NCBI GenBank assembly: GCA_959347315.1
Contig: OY365811.1
Location: 32,725,406-32,789,405 of the forward strand
Source: Bimastos eiseni
Lineage: Eukaryota; Annelida; Clitellata; Crassiclitellata; Lumbricidae
Length of the DNA: 64,000 nt
Direction: 5' to 3'
Part shown: positions 49,239 to 63,200 of the stretch, piece after piece
Layout: every line of letters begins with the position of its first letter
Numbering within the stretch: the first letter of the stretch is position 1
Position numbers and translations under genes: made by a program
Notes under the pieces: model-generated
What the model saw: only the letters and a program-made list of their open reading frames with translations
Databases searched by the model: none
What the model was told of the DNA's origin: nothing

Positions 49239-52200
49239 AGTTAGCTTACCATTGGTAACTATGGTTAGTTATTTTTTCAAATATAATTGACATACCGTTT
49301 TTGATGTTTGCCAGTAAAACAGGCATATACATAAATCTTAGCTAAATATTGGAGACTTGGTGATAATGAAATGTATCATAGAAGTAGTTTTCAGTTTCTT
49401 GCAGGAGACAGACGTCAAAGCCCAATTATTCGTCTGGTGCTTGATTTATTAGTTTATTAGAATTAATTATTAAGTTATAATCATTCGTGAGTCGTGAGAT
49501 TAAAGGACCAAAGTCTTATTATGTCGAGAGTAATAATATATATTATGAAGAAAACAGATCGGTTAGGACAATCTAGAATCAGACGAAAGGAATTTTTGGG
49601 CTAGCTGTTAGAATATCATAGGAATAGGTTGGTGTCCTATGAATAGACCGATTTCTATCTCTAAAACACAAGCCCGCTTGTGTGAATGTTGGCTAATTAG
49701 CAACTGGACTAACTTGACAATCGTGGAATCAGACTTTTAGTCTTTGATAGATGTCTGACGTCGGACAAAAATCATTAGTTTAACACCCAAAATAATAGAA
49801 TTTAGGCCCTATTAGAAGTGTGAAGTATACCAAAAAACAGTGAATTACGTCTAGTCATAGTAGTTAATGACTTGAATTTCGATTTAGAATAAAACTAAGG
49901 TGCTACGAAAACTCAATGACATTGGAAGTCAAGAAATAAAACGGAGCTATATGTCTAATGTACACATTGTACAGAGACTACGTTGTAACAAATTACATAA
50001 AGTACGACGTAAAGCGGCGTTTAAGTGACTTCACCAGCCGTTATTCTTTGATTAGACGCTATGCCTGATCTCCCTTCGAGGCTCGTCTAATTAGTCTTTG
50101 TAATTAGTCCTATACGCGTTCACCACGCGTCACGAGTTCTATGAATTTATATGAATAGTCTAAAATGGCAGCCGTATCGTCTGTTAGAGGCATACCCATT
50201 AAGCTTGTGTTAGTTCGTCAGCGTTGAATATTCATAAGACTACTCAATTCGGAACACGTATAAAGCTTTTAATCAGCCTTGTTAGAAACGCGCATTGAAG
50301 AAGAGAAGAGGGCGGCTGCTTTTGCTAGAATTAAGACGTGTGCAGCTTCGAAGGCCTGTTATTTGTGACAATCGAGTTTAATTTTCAAGAGTCCTCTTAC
50401 CTTAATTAGCTAGACGATTAGCGTGTTTTGATTGCCGAAGATTGCAGGGCCTTGCCTAAAAGGCAATCACGTCAGTTTTTATTCTAACATTGAGCATTCA
50501 TAAAAGTCAAATCGACCTCAAGTCTCACCTGAATCACCTCTAGGCGTGTGAACTACGTACGACCCATGCCAAATAAAGAAACAATAGGCATTCTTTCTTA
50601 ATTTGCAGAATGGACACGACTGACAATTAATTAGCCCTGCTCAGAATCTCTCTACGTCTCCGTGCTTATACGAATAAATCAAATCTACCTGTAATCTCAA
50701 GGGTAAACATAGTATGACGATGAAGTGATTCTATTTAGCAAGTAGTTTTCATCGAGATGAAAGACGCTTGTAGTCTCGACACGAGCGATTGCAAGTACTG
50801 TAGGCCTATATCAGTTGATTCTAACAGAGATACATAGCGGAATGGCTGCCTACGGTCAAATTCGATTCCTGCATACTAACTCGTGATCATTCGCTCATAC
50901 TCATCAGTTGCGTCGTCGAGGCGTGTGAGCGCTTTCGCGTAAGACTGGTCTTGTTAAAGCGCGTTCTAAATGCCGAGCTGTATTGTATTGTATAGCTGAT
51001 GGGTGATGGCTGCCTCTTGAGGGCTGTCATTGTGAATGGGGTCCGTGTCTTCAGAAACATTTATCGCTGGTCACCAGGCGCAGATATATTAGCTCCGTCC
51101 TAGTCCTCGTGACTTTCCCGTATAGGCCTACCAATTGAATATGATCGTAATTTCAATCCGCGCGTCTTTTACGTTCGAAAGCCATTGCAAAATTGAACAC
51201 TCTATTGTCATTTTCTGAACTATATCCAATTTGCAATCTCTTAATTCGTACTTGGTGTTTAGTTAAGAATCAGCGAAAATCGTCATCATGATGTAATCAT
51301 TCCAGGTGGTGGCTTGAATCATTTCATCATTACAAGAGCCTCTGAATAGCGCGAGAGGCGCTATATAAATCTACAGATACGATGCGATTAGTAGGCAGAC
51401 AACGAAAAACGATGATTCAGATTTCAGAGAATGAATCACAATCGGCTGGTGAATAATCAGGACCGTGTTGCTGCTAATGACAACTGACCTGTCAACAACA
51501 ACAGCAGACCTCCTTAGTACGGTCTGCGGTGAGGTGTGAACGATCCCACGCCTGCCGTAAACACTCTACTGACGAGATGACTCAGCAAACGCCATTTTTG
51601 GATTGGAAGAGATTTGAAAAGTGTGAACCTCGTCCGCTAGGATCACGTGTCATCGGCTGTTGGTGACACAGCAGGGTTTCGACCATTGTGTGGCCTCAGA
51701 ACGTAGAGACACTGCTTCGTGTAATAAAGAGTTTATATAGATACGTATGTATATTGGTTCACATACATTATAAGCACATATAAATATTTATACACAGAAC
51801 GTCATAGCCAGCGGCAACGCGCGTGTCACAATCCCGTCGGAAACGTAGGTCATCCAAGTCACCCAAGAAGCAGAGGGCAAAGAAGGCCCCTGGGGCTAAA
51901 TAATATATTAGCCCAACAATCACCCTTCCGTTTTGTCCTTCCAGTGACAGACGCCTCGTAAATATGCGTTCTGTTAGGTACTATATCCTCGGGCGATAAT
52001 AGACACTTACAGCCTTTGTTTCGACCATGGATTGTTTCCACCGAGGGTGGGAATTGTAAAAGCCTGTGTTTATCTGTTTTAGCATAATTTTCTGCGGATT
52101 AAAGGTTCACAACTTGTAGTAAAGTCTTTTCCTTATGCGGTCCTGATGTAGAAAACTGACAAATTACTCGCGTAATGCTTGCAGAGTGTTATAGTCTATA

Positions 52201-53084
52201 GACCAGCTGTTTTGAAAAAGTTTCGTATTTAGACCGAAACTGGAGACTATGGGCCTAGCTTTTTTCTAGACAGTAAACTAAGTAAAGGCAGGATTATTTA
52301 TCATGCTCCATAATACTCATGCAAATGGAAATGTTTGCTGAGGTCGAACGGAAATCCGCACTGACCAATCTTGATCGTATAAATACAGACTATCGCCGAC
52401 AGCGGCCATATTTAATTTCTACCCAATAACGACGTTTCACGCGGGGAAGCGATTAAGCCGAAGGGAAGAGAATCGGAGGTACCCCATTAATGAGGCGCTT
52501 GAGTTCACGCCGGGTTCAAAGTATTAGCGGCACACGGGCTTTAGCTTAATTGCTCACGTCGGCATGCCGCCAGACCTTATAGTGTTTTCTGCTGATAGGT
52601 AAGGTACAGGGTTGGGGTCACAAGTAGTCGTTAAATACCGGATGATGCTGTCAGGCAAACAGCACATGCACAAAGCCAATCGATGTCGGACATCGGGACT
52701 ATTAATTCCATCTGGGTTTATAGCAGTAAAAAGTCAGCTGAAGCAACTTTGATCGCACCCACTTTCCTCCTGAGATAAATACACCGTCGTTAGTGATTTG
52801 AGTGCGATAGTTCATCGCCAGTCTATTATTTGATGCACGTGCTCAAAAACTGGATAATACTAGGTTAACCTCGGATGCAGCCTCTTGCCTCAGATCAGTT
52901 ATTGTTCAGCAACAAAGCATCTTTGAAAGGCAGAGGAGAAAGCGGAGGAGAAGAGGAGAAAGGAGAGGAAAAAGAAGGAGGACGAGGAGGAGAAAAAGTA
53001 GAAGGAGGACACTCTGACCATTTGGAAATCGGACTATATATACTCATTCATCGCACTACCCTTTTGACAACCGGGCACAACCCA

Positions 53085-53160
53085 GTTTTTACGCAACAGT
53101 GGTGAACTGCGCTTGGCTTTCGAGTGGCGCATTGGAAGTATGGAGATTACGAGGAGGAGA
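53085..53160 (+). repeat. Dispersed repeat copy B1
   Basis: CTTGGCTTTCGAGTGGCGCA followed by TTGGAAGTATGGAGATTACG. Related copies at 53620-53710 and 55270-55350. Confidence 0.6.
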
Positions 53161-53619
53161 AAAAGGAGGAGGTGAAGAAGAAGAAGGGAGAGGAGAACAA
53201 GGAGGAGGAAAAGGAGGAGGAGACGGAGGGGAACATGAGAAGAAAGAGAGGAGCAGGAGAAGAAGAAGAAGAAGAAGGAGTAGGGGAATTAGTGGTAGGG
53301 GAGCAGTAGTAGTAGTAGTAGCAGAAGAGTGGCAGTTCCTCAATCTAGCCTAATAGCTACATGCCTGTATGAAGTGTTAGCGAGTTAATTTTCTTAGCCT
53401 CGGTACACGAGGATAAACGGTCACCTATGTCATTCGGCGTCTGATCTACCAACTGTGGATACGGTCGGTCAGTGTCCTCATCAGTAACCTAAGCTCAACG
53501 GTTCCCTGGACTCTTTCGTCCACCTTTCGTTCCTAGACCTAAGCGACTAATCCGCCCCGCCTCACACACTGGCAGGCAGACTCGGACATCCTTCTGACAA
53601 CCCTTTGGACAATCACTCT

Positions 53620-53710
53620 GACTTGACGCAGCGCTCGTAAATGAGCTGTTGTGCTGCTTGGCTTTTGAGTGGCGCCTTAGAGGTATGGATCTTACGATTA
53701 CGGCAGATGA
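53620..53710 (+). repeat. Dispersed repeat copy B2
   Basis: GCAGCGCTCGTAAATGAGCT, then TTGAGTGGCGCCTTAGAGGT and ATGGATCTTACG. Homologous to B1 and B3. Confidence 0.6.
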
Positions 53711-55269
53711 AAGAGCAGCTCGCCCCCCTCCACGCCCCTCCACGCCCCCCCTCCACGCCCCCCTCCCCTCTACAGGTTCGTCCATCTAGTTGTGGCACAG
53801 CGGAAAGCGCAGCGTGTCAAAATGTCAGATGGCTTTGTCCAGGGAGTTATTCTAACTTGGATGTGCGCAAGGGGGCGGCGGCTCGACCGTAGAAGACAAA
53901 TGTAGCCCCCTCCCATGGGAAATGTAGTCTAGAGTGATAGATAGACCTAGTTATGCTGAAGGATTCGTGACCGTGATGCCTATAACCTACGTATGCAATA
54001 TGCATGCATGTCTAATGGCATCGATGCAATGTTAGTCTTATGCTAATAATTATTTATAAGTGGCAAATGAAACGATAGGATTGCGTATATATATATATAT
54101 ATATATACTCGTGCCGTCTTCGACGCCTGGGGTGGCTGCTGATACCATTGGAACTTAATTAATTCAAGCATCGACGGTTGAACTGTAGGCCCTACTAGCG
54201 GCCAAGTGTCGGTCTCATGCCGTTAATTCCGTTGTCACTATTGACCAATTTGACCACGACGCAAACAAGATAAGGATTCCCAGGGTCGCCATTCTCTTCT
54301 TCCGTTCCTCTGACGCTAATTGGCTTTAGAACCTGCTATCATAAACATGGGTCTATTATAAGCCTGTATGCAGATAAATGAATCTATGGACGTCGTCTAT
54401 AATATAACTTGATAGGCCTATATCATGCTGTATAGACAATACGTTTCAATTGGACTTCTAAGCCTTATGATATCTAGTGTTGCGGAACTTTGATAATATC
54501 AGTTTACAATACGTACTGCCAAGCATTTATAGTTCTAGTCTAGACACGCGCTGACTAGCCTAAGCGTTGTAATTTCCCTCCAGCAGAGGGTTGTAGGCTT
54601 GCCCGTCTAAATTCACCTTTTGACTCCAGTTTCTTAGTCATTGAATAAATTGTGCTGTATGGGTCTCGGTTGGAATTTAGAACAGTTCCGTGGTAATTCT
54701 CACAGTCACAAATAATTACGACTCAGAACATCATACATAGACCCTTCTTCGGTCATTATTAAGGCTCGGTAGCCTTGAGCACTGCAGAGTGCAGATGGTA
54801 GCATGCATACAAGACTATAAGCACTATTCTAATTAGCTAAAAACACAATTAACCTACCAAATAAAGTTAATAGCCTAAAATTTTGACTTTATGTGGCTAA
54901 TTAGACCTCATGACAACTGCAAGGGCGTGCAATCCTTCATGACAGCTAGCATATTTAAAATAATAACCTTAATTCTAGGCTTAGGTCTATGGCTAATAAA
55001 TCTCATACGCATGGCTCAAGAGTTAAGACTAATCAGTTTCGAGGCCACTAGGACACAGAAGCAGTGAGTTTTTTTCTGGCTTTCCTTTCTAAACTTAAGT
55101 CTCACATTTTCAAGAATTATTACCCAGGCTCTTTACTTGATATTCATCCTGTCAATCCTCGACCACAACGACACCCTCCTTAACAGCTACTCTGCCTATG
55201 CTGACCTCCTGGAAACCGGACTATGCTCTACCGCCGACTATCCTTTGGAGTTTGGACAACCCCTCATAT

Positions 55270-55350
55270 TTTATGCAGCGCTCGTGAATAAGCTGGTGCC
55301 TTGCGCTTTGCTTTCAAGTGAGGCTTTAGAAATTAGGATATTACGACACG
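55270..55350 (+). repeat. Dispersed repeat copy B3
   Basis: GCAGCGCTCGTGAATAAGCT, then TTCAAGTGAGGCTTTAGAAA and GGATATTACG. The most complete left part of the three. Confidence 0.6.
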
Positions 55351-56283
55351 ACAACATAACGAGTTTTTGAACGACACATGTATCTTCACTCATAGGATTA
55401 CTTAATTGTGCGTAGCTGGGAGCGATTGATCATCTCAGGATATTGACCCCTATCACTGGATATTCATCCAATTACCGGATATTGATTTGATCACGAATTG
55501 GTTTTGGTGTAGGCCTACGGTAAACGGCTGATGCCGCATGCATCACTCGCCATCATGCCAGAAATAATTACTAATTACAATTATTTCAATTAGTCTAAAT
55601 CGCCTTAATCAATTAAATTTAAAGGCAGTATTAACTTTAATAAGATTCGCATGCTGTCATAAATATCATGATGTTAATAGTACAAGACCTCTACTTTACG
55701 CTTAATCATACCGTACGTGTAGTCTAATGAAAATTAAATAAAATTAGGGCCTAGATTTAAATTCTCGACACTTAAGTGTTGTTTGTAAATCATCTTCAAA
55801 AAATATTTGAACGGTCTGTGAATCATGATCATTTGGGTACAAGTACAATAAAGGGGTTGATTGATCGATCGATTGTCAAACGGTCCAAATACTTGGTCTA
55901 AGTTGCTAATGCATACACAGACATACAGGTAAACATCTAAACACGTACACCTAGCACACTCAGTGGCTTGGACACAGATGAATGAGGTGATTCGGTCATT
56001 TCTTCGTCTTGAATATTATTGAGTTTCTAATCATAAATAATTAATTGTAAATATATAACTAAATCGTAGTAGGTTCTTCGTTCCAAGCACTTAGTCGCAT
56101 ATTATTTTTATTTAAATTATAATGGCACTAGGCAGGTCCTTATTTTGCAATAATACTTGTTGCTGTTCACTCAAGGAATCTATATTGGTCCTTGCTGTTC
56201 AATGGTAGAATTAAGCTACATAATAATGTTTTCTAGGTCATTCTACGAAAGCACGTGTTGTTTTGTATTACGTCCATGTTCCG

Positions 56284-56425
56284 ATTGGCTGTAAGGGAAT
56301 ATAAATTATCAATTCCGGGCATTCCTATTGGGTACGTTTAACTCAGTGGCAAGCCGCCAATGTGATTGACGCAAATGCTTTAATTTAAATCTAGCGAATG
56401 ATATTGGTTGGAATGTGACCACGTG
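56284..56425 (+). promoter_or_regulatory. Putative WEE1 promoter: four CCAAT boxes and an E-box
   Basis: ATTGG/CCAAT at 56284, 56327, 56357 and 56403, and CACGTG at 56420-56425, all within 260 bases of the WEE1 start codon. Spacings are 43, 30 and 46 bases. Multiple CCAAT boxes at roughly 30-base spacing are typical of NF-Y-driven G2/M gene promoters in animals. No TATA box seen. The start of transcription is inferred. Confidence 0.5.
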
Positions 56426-56539
56426 ACCAACGGTTACCGCCACTAATGCGAGTGGCAGCTTGTCAGTTTGTTTCCGTACGAGTTGAAAGTTTAACTGATT
56501 TCAGTGTTGGATTTTAAAACTAGAAAACGATTTGGAAAA

Positions 56540-57267
56540 ATGCCGATGTTTACCGTACGTGAGCGGCGCGACAACAAGGCCAAAAATATTGCGAAAGCGA
56601 TTAACTTCAGCGAGGAATCGGATACTGAGGCGTCGGAGATCAAGACGAACGGTCACCTCGTGGATTGCGGTAACTATTCGACACAGTGTCACGATGAATC
56701 GACGCCAGCAAATCACGAGGTCCACGGTGGTTCGTCGCCAATGTGGGATTCTGGAGTTGGGAGTCCAACCCCCGGATCGAGTCCCTGTAGACCCACGAAA
56801 TTGCCCGCTAGACAGCTAGGATTGTCACCCATAAGGTTTTCTCTGGATGACGATAACAACGGAAAAATTCGGGTGACTGACACTTCAGAAACAGCTTTCA
56901 GTTCCATGAACGAGTCTGGAATTGGTACATTGCCTCTGACACCGATTGAAGATTCTTTTCATATGACGATGTACACTCCTGCTATGCCTGCCTACACTCC
57001 CCTCCGTACTCCGAGCCTTCAGCAAAGCTTGAGGCGATTGAGAATTAGTGATGGTTCACAGTCACCGAAAAAATATTGCAGAAATATATCCAAGTTTCGA
57101 AAGTTCAAATATCTGACGTCAACTGTAAAAGGAAAAAATCTTGGACTTGACAATAGTGAATTGATTGCGAGGGAAGACGATCCGCAGACCAACGTTAACC
57201 CATTTGCTTGTCATACAGAGTCAATTAAAAGAGTTGGTCTTAAAAGAGTTCGGGAGGAATTTGAAAG
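56540..57267 (+). CDS. WEE1: WEE1 exon with start codon, regulatory N-terminus
   Basis: Starts [16 protein letters not shown]. Proline-directed sites include [18 protein letters not shown] and [15 protein letters not shown] matches the RKLRLFD cyclin-binding region of human WEE1, and [11 protein letters not shown] the conserved NINPF. Ends in phase 2 at donor GTAAGC. Confidence 0.93.
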
Positions 57268-60200
57268 GTAAGCTCATTTCAGGTGGCATCATCTCTCAGT
57301 ATTTAAACTTGTAGTAAAATGAAGTTATCTGTGGTTAATCACACTATAACTAATACCTGGTGCTTCTGAAACAGAGGATTCTGCAACACAATGCATGAAG
57401 AAATTACATATGCTATGGAAGTTTTTCTTGTATTTGATCTAATGACGAGTCTGACCCTAACCGACGGCCCTCACAACACCTTATCTGACACTCACAACGT
57501 TGATTAATAGAAGTTATATTTTTAATGGTAACACAACTGCACATGAACAGAAGACAGTGCGTGCACAATGTTCTTCAGCTGCAGAACTCTGAAAATAGGA
57601 CTTGTGCAGCGAAATCTTTTGCCGCTGAAGACATCTTTAAATAATTTACCTTCAACTCAGTCCCTCAAGTAAATTGATAATAAGTAAAAGCAAGAACCTT
57701 TTATTCGAAGTAAGTGGCATATGTGTCTAAACCCATGAAAATGTTAGTAAAAGGCTGTTCACACTTTAATGTGCTTGACCAGAAGAACTGAAGAAATGCC
57801 AAATTGTCTTCAGTAACCTTTCACATGCGTACACATGTTAACCACATTGTTTCGTATTCCTCCTTTGGTGTGCACATCTACAAAGGTCCTTTCAAGTACA
57901 TAGGCTTACGATTTCAGTTGTAAAGTTTACTTTGTAACTATTGTTTCTATTACTTGAAGGATTTCAGCCACAGGCTGTCACAAGACTTTTGTTTTTTACC
58001 AAGTCTGGATGACCCAATTTCTTACACTGTGATCAGCTGCAGGCTGTTCAAAGTTATTTTTTCTGATAATTACTATAGTGCTTCATAACTTGTGGTGTTG
58101 TAAATCCTGTTAAATGCCTGATTTTATCATGACTGTTGGAATTAAGGATGCTAAAGAAAAAGATTGCAAATAAAAGCATTCTCTGAAAAATTTATATTGC
58201 AGAAGCTACACAAATAGTTATGTGACAAGTTGGACCTATTGCATTTTTAGTTGGTTTGTGTTTTATGTTAAAGGGTGCTTTGTGATAATTGTGCTATAGA
58301 TGTAGTTAAATCCATTTAGCTGGGAAAGTATGAATTTGGAATAATATAAATTTGCCTGTTTAGACGGAGCCTTAATTTGTCGTCTACATGTTGCTTGAAG
58401 AATTTCTTAGGTAATATTCCAGGAACCATATCTCACCTGTTAAATTTATTTATTTATTTTCCTGGTACTAGCCTTATAAAAACTGTAATTGTGGGACTTT
58501 AGGCCTCTTGATCAATAACATAACACAACTAAGGAGAAAATTTATTTAAAAATTTATTCAACCTATTCGTTATAAACCTTGCCATGGTTTGCTTGAAATG
58601 ATTGCATCAAGAACTGGTGTGAAGTCTTTTATGTTTTGCTTAGATATTGATTAATTGTTAACAGTGTGCTGCTGAATGGCTTTGTCTTGAGCTCAATACT
58701 TATCATGGAAGATATGTCGTTGACACGTTAGTAGCGAAAAAAATAAACTAAAATTGACTGGAAAACCTATGAGCACTTAGTTCAAGTGTCAAGAGTCGTA
58801 ATCTAATAACCGAAGGTTTCCTCATATAAACTTAAATGTGAAATTGGGCATACTTAAATTCTTTGTGTATTGATCTGCTTTATGGACACTGTACCCTATT
58901 TAGACCATGTATCATTTGAATGTGAATTTTTATAATGTGGTGAGAGGTTAACACCTAAATATAAATCTGCTTTTGATCTAATTATAGAAATATGCAAAAA
59001 ATACTGTTATTCATTAAGGCTTAATTAAGATATATGGTTTGAATTGTAAAGAAAGGCATTGCTTTGAGCTAGACCATAGTTTGAATGGGTACTTATGGGT
59101 GAATTGTTTCATTTAACATCTGCAGGTCACTGGAGGATTTTTCGCCGATGGAATGCATAGATGAAGAAGACAGGCCTCGCAAGAAGTTGACCTTACGAAA
59201 TATAAACACATCTCGACTACGAGAAGAGTTTCACGCCGTTTGTAGCATAGGAGATGGTCAGTTTGGAAGTGTCTACAAATGTGTCAATCGAATGGATGGA
59301 TGTACCTATGCCATCAAAAGATCCAAAGTTCCAGTAGCTGGCAGTGCACTTGAGTACGTTTAAGATTTGTACTCACGTTTACTGAGCCATAATATAATTT
59401 TATACATTGTTTACAACTTTTTTTTATATAAAATTATGTAAGGTAGCATACATTTTAAAAAAAAATTTTTTTGTTTCTAGCTTACTGGTTTATTCTGTTA
59501 TATTTTAGCTTATTTTGTGCTATGTTTGGAAATGTAATGATTGCTGATTAAGCAAATTCCTGTACAGTTTTTAGATTCTTCTATTGTCTATCTGTTCTGT
59601 TTAATTCTATTATTTTTGCGTTTGTTGGTTTACAATTCTAAATGTGTTCTGTTGAATATTTGTGTTATGTTTATGTACAAAGGTACATAATAAAATAGGA
59701 AAGGGTTTGGAGTTGATAAGTAGTGGGAATATTACGATCTCAGCAACTGACACATTGTAACAATGGAATCGTTTTAGTAAGTGAGTTTTGGTGTGTTGTA
59801 GAAGGAACGCCCTTAATGAAGTCTATGCACATGCCGTCTTGGGGAAGCATGTTCATATTGTTGGCTATTATTCCGCCTGGGCAGAACATGATCACCTGTT
59901 CATACAGAACGAGTATTGCAACGGTAAGAATTTATTCTGGATATTATTAGTAAAGAATTTTTACATAGCGCCCCTTCAAGTTTGCATACTAAGGAGCGCT
60001 CCAAGCTCAACCCCAGCCGAACAGTCATTTAAGAGTAGCGAAAAAGGGGCAGACTGATCAACAGTATTTGTTGAAGCATGGTAAATTATATTTAATTTAG
60101 CCATTTATGTGGTCTGTTCTCGTGGCCGGTTAGTCGATTTTTTTTAGAACAAGTATATTTGTTGCAAAATAAATGAGATCTCGCATATGTATTCTCTGAG

Positions 60201-63200
60201 TATGTTTATAAATTAGGGCGGTTAACAATTAATTTAATTTTAACAGTTAACTTTTAAAAAATTAGCAATTAATTCACAGTTAATTTTGATTAAATAAAAA
60301 AAATTAAGTTTAATTAGTTAGACAAATTAATGACATTTCAATAACTTTCATTGCCCATGGATGTCAAAAAATCTGACAGTTTCTTTTGCGTGTGTCACCA
60401 TTTCTTTAAAACTTTGAATCTCACTGTTACATATTGCAATGTATGCGGTTTATATTATTGCTTCCGATACATTTTAGTGATGGGCGGAATAATCTAAACC
60501 AGAGGTGTCAGAGAGCCGGCCTGTGCGCCATTTCTGACCTGCCGACGATATATTTCTAGTCGGCGAAGCCTTATCTAAAGATAACACAATTGAGAATATA
60601 AACATAAAACCGTTAAACGACAAATTAGACATTTGTCGTTTTACGAGTTTTCTGTGATTTTGCAATTGATGATGCATAATCAGAATCACGTTTTCAAAGC
60701 CTAATTGAACTGTGTTTACGGCCCCCTCTGAGATCCCTACCTCAATTTCCTCGCCTTCATCACTCTGGCCCGCCACTTGCTGGAAAATGTCGCTGTTGGC
60801 CCGCCAACACAAAAAGGTTTGACACCCCTGATCTAAACGATTACTCGTTAAAAAATATTTAATCGTTAAAATAAATTAATCGATTAATTAATCATTAATT
60901 TTGACAGCCCTATTTTAAATGCTAGATTTGTCAATGATTTACCTTGGACTAATATTTATTCTATATTGTGTTTTTGTGTAATCTTTCTCAGGTGGAAGCT
61001 TGTCACGGGTATTGTGTGAGAATCGAATGAAGGGAAAGACATTAACGGAGTTGGAACTAAAGCAACTCATGTGCCAATTAATTCACGGTCTTCAATACAT
61101 TCACTCACACGATCTGGCACATCTAGACCTCAAGCCAGACAACATCTTCCTTTCGATTGACAAAAGCAACTCGTTCATGCAAGACAGTTTCTGTGAAGGC
61201 CTTGAGGATGAAGGGCTGTCTCCTGTCATATACAAAATAGGTTTGTTAATTCTGATTATTTTAAGTATGGTTGTTCTTAAGTTGTAAACTTCCTTGCTTG
61301 CTGCACAGTTATTCAGTGTTAATATTTATAAAATGCTTCATTGACACAATGACACTACTTATAAAATATGTCATTGTAAATTTTTTTTTTTTTGGTATTT
61401 ATAAAGTTCTTCGTTGATGATAATGACACCGATGTAGTGAATTCGTCTAGATGAAAACTTAGTTTGTATTGCTAGTTTTTAACTGCAAGATATTAATGCG
61501 TCAATTTGACCTTTTTCCAGCAGTCTGTTTTCTGAGCTAATATGATGTAAAATCTCTGCATTAGAATAAAATGTTGACTGTCTCTAAAACAAGACAGAAG
61601 TCAATTTCATTAGAGAGATTATTTGGTTGAAATAGGATTGGTCATGAGCTTGCATCCTGTTTTATCCCGAAAGGTCCATTGAATATTAAAGATTAATGGT
61701 TTTTGTTTTCGTAGGTGATTTTGGAATGGTAACGTCAATTTATAATCCTGCTGACATAGAAGAAGGCGACAGTCGCTATCTTCCTAAGGAAGTACTGCAC
61801 GAAGATTACAGTCATTTACAGAAAGCTGATATCTTTTCACTGGCACTGACGATTTATGAAGCTGTAAGTATAAACAGAAAGTTTGGTCTATTTTGTGTGA
61901 ACATGTTTGCATGAACATGTAGTTAATGTAAGGACCTCTCTTTTAAGCCACATCTGATTTTTTAACAGAAGTTTAAGAAGGCTTAAATTTTCATGCTGCT
62001 TATTATGTAATTTAGTTGTGCTAAACATAGGTGAGGAAATACTTACTAGTGATGTCAGGATACTTGTGTTAATATTTCTGTCGTTTTCCTTTTCATTACC
62101 GTTTTTTAATTAATTAACAAGAATTTATAACTGTTCTGGTTGTTGCTGTGATCACAAATTACTGACTTCAGATAGAGGCATTGTTGTGCATTATGCATAG
62201 GTAAGCAATACAGGCCATGGCTAAGAAATGTTCCCTTGTGGCAAGAGGTGTAGAGTATTGGTGTGCAGAGACGAGGAAATAATTTTGGTTCCTGTATCCT
62301 CTAACTAGTTGACTAGTCCTTCTTTTGTTAGGTGGCAGAGTTGGTTAAGCATATTGGCACCTTGCATGTGTGCCAACAGTTAAATTTGACTCGTGTGATA
62401 ACTTTTCATCATTCACTCTTGCTATGTTTGTAATCATATTGCATATTATCAGTTTGAAATTAAACAATGATATTATATGTATTATAAAACAATTTATGCT
62501 GTGTAGCTCAATAACAAACCGTTTAGGGATCCATAATAGTAATTTCTATGAAGCAAGGTTTAAATATGTTACTGAAATTTAAATGTTTTTCTTAATTTGA
62601 CATGTTGTGTTTTATTTCTTAGGGAAGTAGTCAAGAGCTACCACAGAATGGTCCTTTATGGCACAAACTGCGCGATGACGGCCTTCCAAGCATATCACAC
62701 GTCTCTGTTGAATTTAACAGTTTACTGAGGGTATGATTATTTTACAGTTCTATAAAATTGGGCCCCTTCGCACTACATTTTGGTATCCAAGTTGAACATG
62801 ACAATCTTCCCGAGTTATTCTTGTGAGTTATTTTGCGGCTGAGACCTTTTACAATGCTTTCTTTGGCAAAATTTTTTATGATAATCCTTGTAATAGGTTA
62901 TTTTCTAAAGCTAAACTACTGCTGGGATCTGCAATTCTGCATCATATTTTGATATCACTGATTACCATGACACACAGATGAATCAATCAGATTTTGTCTT
63001 TAAAATAATTGTTTAGAAATAACTGTAGTCCCCAATATCTCTCTTTTCAAAGGATTGTTTTGTATTTTTGACGGCACCGGGATAAGTGGAAAGAGAAGAA
63101 TGGCTTGGTGTTCTTGAAGACTGGTGGGGACAGGATGTACACACACACTGAGCCTAATTAATGGATCATAGAAAAATGGAAAAGAACAGTGACATGTGCG

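Larger units (their letters stand above)
49250..56280. other. Gene-poor intergenic DNA
   Basis: No supported gene. Purine-rich low complexity at 52920-53300 (GAGGAG/GAAGAA), (TA)n near 54085-54110, an AGGCGCTATATAAAT tail at 51355, and the dispersed repeat at 53000-53720 and 55200-55370. Confidence 0.55.

Noticed and set aside
52920..53350. Glu/Arg/Gly-rich plus frames
   Set aside because: Purine-rich low-complexity DNA, open in more than one frame.
60474..60812. 112-codon minus frame in WEE1 intron
   Set aside because: Lies in the hAT-like element, reads across its end into flanking DNA and has no transposase motif.
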